Assembly (NCBI GenBank): GCA_003139095.1
Contig: PLHW01000008.1
Coordinates: 98,638-162,637, forward strand
DNA length: 64,000 bases
Source of the DNA: Acidobacteriaceae bacterium
Lineage (GTDB): Bacteria > Acidobacteriota > Terriglobia > Terriglobales > Acidobacteriaceae
Reading direction: 5' to 3'
Position numbers and translations under genes: made by a program. Every line of letters starts with the position of its first letter. Positions within the stretch are counted from its first letter, which is position 1. Positions 58,778 to 64,000 of this stretch are shown one piece after another. The notes under the pieces are model-generated. The model was given only the letters and a program-made list of their open reading frames with translations. It made no database searches and had not been told where the DNA came from.

Positions 58778-61081
58778 CTACTCTAACCCGCGCGCCGCCG
58801 TGTCGATCACCGCCGCCTCATCCTCCAGCGCCTTGGCCACGCGCACAATCTCCGCGTCCGCCTCGGCCCATTGTTTCTGCTCGATCCCCTCGCGCACGCC
58901 CGGAACCGTCTTCACGCCATATCCCGTGTACACTCCCGGCGCGTAGAGCAGATGCTTGTACCAAGAGCGCCGCGGCAATCCATCTTCATTCGTCAGCCGC
59001 CGTTCGCTCTCCATCAGCTTCTTATTCACCGCGCCCAGCTTCGCCGCAAACGTCTCATCCCCCAAACTCGCCTGCGCCTTCGCCATCGCCCGCTGATAAT
59101 CTTTGCCGCTCCGCGTCAGCGCTTCCACCGCATTTTCCAGCGGCGCAAAATTCAAATGCGGAGGCACCTCCTCTTTCACCGGAGCCACCGTCGGCCGCCG
59201 CGGATCGTTCGTCGCCGCAAACACTCCTTCATCCAACTCCAAATTCCGCTCGCGAATCTCCTCCTGCTTCGCCGCCAGCAACTTCTGCAATTCTTTTTTG
59301 TACATATCCACCGTGTCGGCAAAATCCACGAAGTCAAAGGGCAGCACCTCGGCATCCGCCAACCGCATCACCGATGTCCCCACCGTCTGCGCCATCGCGC
59401 GGCCATAGGTGAAATCCATATCCGAAAAATGTGTGTACCAATAAAAATCGTCGTAAATCGAGTGATAGATCCCCTGCTCATCCTCGCCACCGTATCCCAA
59501 ATCCAAAGTTGCGATCCCCAGATGATCGAGATATGCGGTAAAATCCGTCCCCGAACCGAGCGCGCTAATGCGCAAATCGGCCCGCGATCGCACCTCCTGC
59601 CGCTCCTCCGGCGACTTCGCGGCCGCAATCCGCGAGAGCTGCGCCCGCTTCCACACCGACATGTGCGTCTCCGGATCGTCAATGTCGCGCGCCACGCCGT
59701 TAATAAACTGCTCCAGACTGTGCGAACCGCCCATATTCAGCAGGCCGCGATCGTTCGCGTCTGTGTTGATGTAAACGGCCGCGTGCTCCTGCAACTCCGC
59801 CGCATGCTGTTCTGCCCACTCGGTCGAGCCGAGCAGCATTGGCTCCTCGCCATCCCATGCGCAATAAATAATTGTGCGCCGCGGCTTCCATCCCTGCTTC
59901 ACCAGCGCCGCCAGCGACCGCGCCTCTTCGAGCAGCGCCACCTGCCCGGAAACCGGATCCTCCGCCCCATTGACCCACGCGTCATGATGATTGCCGCGTA
60001 CAATCCACTCGTTCGCCGCCGCGCTCCCCGGAATCTTGGCGATCACGTCATACACCGGCTTGATGTCCCAGTTGAACGCAACCTTCAAATGCACTTTCGC
60101 CGGTCCCGGCCCCACGTGGTAAGGGATGGGCAGCGATCCGCGCCACTCCGCCGGAGCCATTGGCCCGGCAAGCGCCGCCAGCAGCGGCTGCGCGTCGCCA
60201 TAAGAAATCGGCATCACCGGAATTTTCGTGATGCTCTTCGCGTCTTTAATGTCCAGCCGCTTCGCCCCCGGAACGGCGCCCCAACCCGGCGTCAGAGGAT
60301 CGCCCGGATTCGAGGACGCAAAATCCATCACGCTCCCGCGCTGCACGCCATCCGGATTGCGCATCGGGCCTTTTGGAAAGACATCATCCACCGAGTAGCC
60401 ATCGTCCTTCGGCTCGGAATAAATCAAGCACCCAATCGCACCATGCTCCGCCGCGACTTTCGGTTTTACGCCGCGCCAGGAGTGATAATATTTCGCGATC
60501 ACAATCGCCCCCTTCACCGAAACTCCAAGCCGGTCCAGCTTTTCGTAATCCTCGGGCACGCCATAATTCACAAACACCAGCGGAGCCGTCACGTCGCCAT
60601 CGATCGAGTAGGCGTTATAAGTCGGCAACTGCTCCGACTTCTGATTCGAAGTCGGGTCCACGGCTAGCGACGGCTCCTCCAGCTTGGCCGTAAACTTCGT
60701 CGGCTCGACCATCTCCACTGCGCGCACCTTCGGCGTCGGAAACAGCACATCAAATTTTTCTATGTGCGCATCCAGCCCCCACTCTTTAAAATGGGCCAGA
60801 ATCCACTGGGCATTATCCTTGTCGTAAACTGAGCCCACATGATGCGGGCGCGCCGACAGCCGCCGCATGTACTCACGCAAATTCGCGGGATCGGGCATCG
60901 CCCGAAACTTCGCCTCCCACTCCCGCTCGCTCGCCGCGTTCGGCGCCGAGTAGCCCGCCAGCGCAGCATCGGCCGCGCGCGGATCGGTCGCCTGCGCCTG
61001 CCCGATCGCAGCATCCGCGCCGAACAAAAACGATGGAACCACGAGAGAAAAAATCAAAACCATCGCCCCAAACGCTCGCAT
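58778..61081 (-). CDS. Exported M28 zinc peptidase (glutamate carboxypeptidase II-like)
   Basis: 767 residues. Signal peptide ends LFGADAAIGQ. A protease-associated domain (THVV-like insert, VKGAIVIAKYYHSWRGVKPK) is followed by the M28 catalytic domain: zinc ligands in VRGNHHDAWVNGAEDPVSG, catalytic Glu-Glu in CAWDGEEPMLLGS, NTDAN, and YHSIYDDFYWYTHF. The C-terminal 130 residues match the transferrin-receptor-like dimerisation domain. Length and layout match PSMA/GCPII-like carboxypeptidases, which remove C-terminal acidic residues. AGGAG is five bases upstream. The kinase gene ends 28 bases upstream, suggesting cotranscription. Confidence 0.9.
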   Translation of the reverse strand: MRAFGAMVLIFSLVVPSFLFGADAAIGQAQATDPRAADAALAGYSAPNAASEREWEAKFRAMPDPANLREYMRRLSARPHHVGSVYDKDNAQWILAHFKEWGLDAHIEKFDVLFPTPKVRAVEMVEPTKFTAKLEEPSLAVDPTSNQKSEQLPTYNAYSIDGDVTAPLVFVNYGVPEDYEKLDRLGVSVKGAIVIAKYYHSWRGVKPKVAAEHGAIGCLIYSEPKDDGYSVDDVFPKGPMRNPDGVQRGSVMDFASSNPGDPLTPGWGAVPGAKRLDIKDAKSITKIPVMPISYGDAQPLLAALAGPMAPAEWRGSLPIPYHVGPGPAKVHLKVAFNWDIKPVYDVIAKIPGSAAANEWIVRGNHHDAWVNGAEDPVSGQVALLEEARSLAALVKQGWKPRRTIIYCAWDGEEPMLLGSTEWAEQHAAELQEHAAVYINTDANDRGLLNMGGSHSLEQFINGVARDIDDPETHMSVWKRAQLSRIAAAKSPEERQEVRSRADLRISALGSGTDFTAYLDHLGIATLDLGYGGEDEQGIYHSIYDDFYWYTHFSDMDFTYGRAMAQTVGTSVMRLADAEVLPFDFVDFADTVDMYKKELQKLLAAKQEEIRERNLELDEGVFAATNDPRRPTVAPVKEEVPPHLNFAPLENAVEALTRSGKDYQRAMAKAQASLGDETFAAKLGAVNKKLMESERRLTNEDGLPRRSWYKHLLYAPGVYTGYGVKTVPGVREGIEQKQWAEADAEIVRVAKALEDEAAVIDTAARGLE

Positions 61082-61109
61082 GAATCTCCTTTATTCGGAT
61101 GCCCAGCCG

Positions 61110-63710
61110 CTACTTGCTCGCCTCCGACACAAACAAACTCGACACCTGGTAATACGCGGTATACGCATACGACCGCAAATCGTCCGTCACAAAAATCTCG
61201 CGCATCGACAAAAGGCCCGTCCGATCCGCTGGTGCAAATTCTTTGAACAGCGTTCGCCGCCCCGTCGCCAGATCGACGCGCTCGATCCGGCACGGAATCT
61301 CCGCCCGCCGATAGACCAGCACCGACCGGCCATCCGCGCTCCACTCGGCCACCGTATCCGCCTCGGTGAGCGCCGTCACGGCCTGCGGTTCTCCGCCCGC
61401 AATCGGGTAAATAAAATACTTCCCTTCCGCTCCGCGCGCCAGAATCAGCTTCCCGTCGGCGGAGAGCGTCCCATCGCGGGTTCCCTCCGGCGTAATCGGC
61501 CGCGCCGCGTCCTCGCTCTCCCGCGCGGCGCCGACGCCCTGCACATAAAACCGCGTGCTCTTCCCCGGCTCATTGCCGTTGATCAGCACGCGCTTGCCGT
61601 CGCGGAACCACTGCGCAGTCACATAATTTTCAATCGCGCCGCGCTTGAGTTGCTGCGTCTCGCCCGCTCCGGTCGGATAAATCACCAGCTGTGGGGGCTT
61701 GGACTGCACCACCGCCAGCGCAAACTTTCCGTCCGCCGACAAATCCGCCGGCCATCCCTCGCCCAGCCGCACTACCGGCGAGCCATCCGTCTTCCGCAAA
61801 CACACCGCATAATTATTTCCCAGGCCCGTCTCGGCAAACAGCAGGGTGTGCCCGTCTGCGCTGAGCGCCCGCGCGTGCGACGTGTTGAGCCACGACAGAT
61901 TCCGATCCTCCGCCGCCGCGCCGCTATGCACCATCGCCGCATAGCGATAATCCAGCCGCGTGGTCAGCCACCTGCCATCGCGCGCCACGTCCTGAATCGT
62001 CAAGCCGCCCGGCGACTGGTACGCAATCCGCGTGCGCCCCGCGACCGTTGCCGCGTAAATCGTGTACGGCCCGCCGCTCTGGCTCGCCGAAAAAAATACC
62101 TCATCGCCCTTTGGCGACCAAGCCAGCCCACGCTCGCTCCAGTAGCCCTCCGACAGCACAATATTATTTCCGCCCAGGTCGACCAGGTTCACCGAGCCCC
62201 GGTCATCCCACTTCCGCGGATGCTCGAAATAGGCGATGCGGTCGCCGCGCGGCGAAAAACGCAAGTCGCTCATGTAGCCACTCACCTCGCGCAGCACATG
62301 GCCTATCGGATACTCCAGTCGATCCTTCCCGTCCACCTCGCGAATGATCGCCAACTGCGAGCCATCCGGCGCCCAGTCCGCCTGCCGCACTCCATCCTGA
62401 ATCTCGCGCGGCGCTCCGCCGTCGAGCGGCATGCGCGCCAGCGTGCCCGTGAACAGCCGGTACCACACGTATTTCGCCCCCATCAAAACCGCCAGTTCGC
62501 CCTTCGACGAAACCGCCAGCAGTTGCATGCCCGGCGCGCCCACCGGCTGCGGCTCGGGATAGTCCGGCCGCACCGCGAAAATCTGCGGCGTGTTTCCCGA
62601 CAGCGCCGCGCTATACACCACGGTGTCTTTCTCCGCGAATGCCGCCTGGAAAACCGCCTCGCGCCGAAAATTCAGTTGCCGAAAAGCGAGCGCCTCCGGG
62701 CCATGCCCGTCCAGCCGGCTCCGCAGCGCCATGCCCAGCGCGAATGCCGCCACCACGGCCGCAACTGCAATCCCCATATTCCACGCGATCCCGGGCCTCG
62801 AGGCCCGTCGGACTCGCAATGCAATCGGCATCCCTCCGCTTTGCGACCCGCTCTCCGTAATCCACCGCAGTTCCTTGCAAAGATCGCCCGCCGACTGCCA
62901 ACGCGCGTCCGGGTCTTTCGCCAGGCAAACTCGAATCGTCCGCTCCAGCGCGGGCGGCGTCAGCGGTTGCAGCGTACTGATCGGCTCCGGCTCCTTCACC
63001 AAAATCGCTGACGCCACGCCGAAATCGCTCTGCCCCTGGAACGCCCGCCCGCCCGTCACCATCTCGTACAGCACCGCGCCCAGCGAAAAAATATCGCTGC
63101 GCCCGTCCACTTCTTTTCCTTCCACCTGCTCGGGAGACATGTAGGGCACGGTCCCGATCACGGCGCCCTCTTTCGTCATCGGGTGGGCTTCGGCCCCCGC
63201 ATTCGTCTGCGTCACGCCGGCGGCTAGCGGCGGCGCCGTCGCTTTCGCCAGTCCAAAATCCAGCAACTTCGTGCCCGACTTCGTCAGCATGATGTTGCCC
63301 GGCTTCAGATCCCGATGCGTCACGCCGTTGCGGTGCGCCTTGTCGAGTGCGCTCGCCAGTTGAATCCCATACTCCAGCAACTCGGCCGTCGGCAGCGGAC
63401 CCTTTTCCAGACGCGACGCCAGCGTGATTCCCTCCACGTACTCCATGACGATGAAGTCAAGACCATCCTGGCAGCCAATGTCGTACAGCGTGCAAATGTG
63501 TGGATGATTCAGGCTGGAGACGGCCTTGGCTTCGCGTTCAAAGCGCTGCCGCCGGACAGGATCGTTCGACAGATGCGCTGGAAGAATCTTGATGGCGACC
63601 GTGCGCTCCAGGCGCGTATCCCGCGCCTCATAAACCTCGCCCATCCCGCCTGCGCCGAGTGGCGCGACAATTTCGTACGGTCCGAGCTTTTTGCCAGAGG
63701 TCAGGGCCAT
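61110..63710 (-). CDS. Ser/Thr protein kinase with TolB/WD40 propeller
   Basis: About 866 residues from ATG 63710; the frame is open to 63737, but MALTSGKKLGPYEIVAPLGA is the usual start of this acidobacterial kinase family. Kinase domain: GAGGMGEVYEARDTRLERTV, Lys41, HRDLKPGN, LLDFGLAKA, MSPEQVEGKEVDGRSDIFSL. One transmembrane helix at about 310-335 (WNMGIAVAAVVAAFALGMAL). The outer half has TolB-like blades (GDRIAYFEHPRKWDDRGSVN, GRWLTTRLDYRYAAMVHSG). It probably senses an extracytoplasmic ligand through the propeller. It shares a likely operon with the M28 peptidase. Confidence 0.92.
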   Translation of the reverse strand: MALTSGKKLGPYEIVAPLGAGGMGEVYEARDTRLERTVAIKILPAHLSNDPVRRQRFEREAKAVSSLNHPHICTLYDIGCQDGLDFIVMEYVEGITLASRLEKGPLPTAELLEYGIQLASALDKAHRNGVTHRDLKPGNIMLTKSGTKLLDFGLAKATAPPLAAGVTQTNAGAEAHPMTKEGAVIGTVPYMSPEQVEGKEVDGRSDIFSLGAVLYEMVTGGRAFQGQSDFGVASAILVKEPEPISTLQPLTPPALERTIRVCLAKDPDARWQSAGDLCKELRWITESGSQSGGMPIALRVRRASRPGIAWNMGIAVAAVVAAFALGMALRSRLDGHGPEALAFRQLNFRREAVFQAAFAEKDTVVYSAALSGNTPQIFAVRPDYPEPQPVGAPGMQLLAVSSKGELAVLMGAKYVWYRLFTGTLARMPLDGGAPREIQDGVRQADWAPDGSQLAIIREVDGKDRLEYPIGHVLREVSGYMSDLRFSPRGDRIAYFEHPRKWDDRGSVNLVDLGGNNIVLSEGYWSERGLAWSPKGDEVFFSASQSGGPYTIYAATVAGRTRIAYQSPGGLTIQDVARDGRWLTTRLDYRYAAMVHSGAAAEDRNLSWLNTSHARALSADGHTLLFAETGLGNNYAVCLRKTDGSPVVRLGEGWPADLSADGKFALAVVQSKPPQLVIYPTGAGETQQLKRGAIENYVTAQWFRDGKRVLINGNEPGKSTRFYVQGVGAARESEDAARPITPEGTRDGTLSADGKLILARGAEGKYFIYPIAGGEPQAVTALTEADTVAEWSADGRSVLVYRRAEIPCRIERVDLATGRRTLFKEFAPADRTGLLSMREIFVTDDLRSYAYTAYYQVSSLFVSEASK

Positions 63711-63946
63711 GAAAAGGGCAGACGAAGACAGAGCCAAGATTATAGACTGCCCTCCGCTTCAAACCTTTAGGTTTTATCCGCACTCTCGTTGCGCTTCAAG
63801 CCTTTCGGTTCCTCCGGGTTCCCGTGGCTGCAAGCTCTCTGGTTTTCTCTGCGTCCTCAGCGCGCTCCGTGTTTAGAAGCTTTTTCCCGCGCGCTTTTTC
63901 CGCCCACGATCCGCCGCTGCCCCGAAAATGCTAAATTAAAAGATTC

Positions 63947-64000
63947 ATGTCCGCTCCCAATTCTCTCTTCGTCCGCGCTTGTAAGGCTCAACCTACCGAA
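63947..64000 (+). CDS. hemE: Uroporphyrinogen decarboxylase, first 18 codons
   Basis: From ATG 63947 to the window edge: MSAPNSLFVRACKAQPTE. The block N-x-LF-x-RAC-x-x-x-P is the conserved N-terminus of HemE, which decarboxylates uroporphyrinogen III in heme synthesis. No strong ribosome site. Only the very start is visible, so the call rests on one motif. Confidence 0.7.
   Translation, partial: MSAPNSLFVRACKAQPTE

Noticed and set aside
1-64000. CRISPR arrays, prophage or complete insertion sequence
   Set aside because: No regularly spaced direct repeats, no phage structural genes and no intact transposase were seen on either strand.

Overview
The window reads as a chromosomal segment of an acidobacterium, probably Terriglobia / Koribacter-like. 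The reasons are protein families typical of that phylum: an acidobacterial VWFA-domain protein, a TIGR03118-type secreted protein, Ser/Thr kinases fused to TPR or TolB/WD40 regions, a CadC-like winged-helix regulator with TPRs, a secreted tricorn-protease homologue, UPF0182 and many small signal-peptide proteins. Coding DNA is GC-rich. Intergenic DNA carries short degenerate repeats. No phage, plasmid or CRISPR locus is visible.

Layout. 1-7 kb: secreted propeller and beta-helix proteins, a Tat-exported aldo/keto reductase, a dienoyl-CoA-reductase-like SDR, a BrnT/BrnA toxin-antitoxin locus whose toxin gene is interrupted by an in-frame TAG, methylmalonate-semialdehyde dehydrogenase, and an IS3-type transposase scrap next to tRNA-Val(GAC). 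7.5-16 kb: a structured repeat/ncRNA candidate, a frameshifted small gene, a DASS carboxylate transporter, an alpha/beta hydrolase, bacteriohemerythrin, an old-yellow-enzyme homologue, heme O synthase and a translationally coupled pair of exported SH3-like proteins.

16.6-25.5 kb is the centrepiece. A single-heme cytochrome fused to an outer-membrane barrel (Cyc2-like) is followed by a diheme cytochrome c, a cupredoxin-like protein, a stress-protein/STAS fusion and a complete aa3-type oxidase set (coxB, coxA, two subunit-III genes, subunit IV, and a small CxxC membrane protein). Bacterioferritin follows. The order outer-membrane porin-cytochrome, periplasmic diheme c, cupredoxin, coxBAC(D) parallels the rus iron-oxidation operon of Acidithiobacillus ferrooxidans and suggests a cell-surface-to-oxygen electron conduit. 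A strong terminator separates the electron-carrier genes from the oxidase genes.

26-41 kb: UPF0182, a TIGR03118 protein, a kinase-TPR protein, the tricorn homologue, epoxyqueuosine reductase diverging from an NfnA/NfnB-like pair under CRP-like palindromes, then a tandem repeat and the second copy of the structured ncRNA candidate. 41-64 kb: galE, an aromatic amino-acid ammonia-lyase with Cys in the MIO triad, an FmdB zinc ribbon, a CadC-like TPR regulator, a HAF-repeat/IPT protein, a DUF885-like peptidase coupled to an OPT transporter, a PPi-type phosphofructokinase, an MgtC/DUF4010 membrane protein, a VWFA protein, a coiled-coil porin, an M28 peptidase with a kinase-propeller protein, and the first codons of hemE at the right edge.

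Functions are assigned by reading translated motifs by eye; no database search was run.
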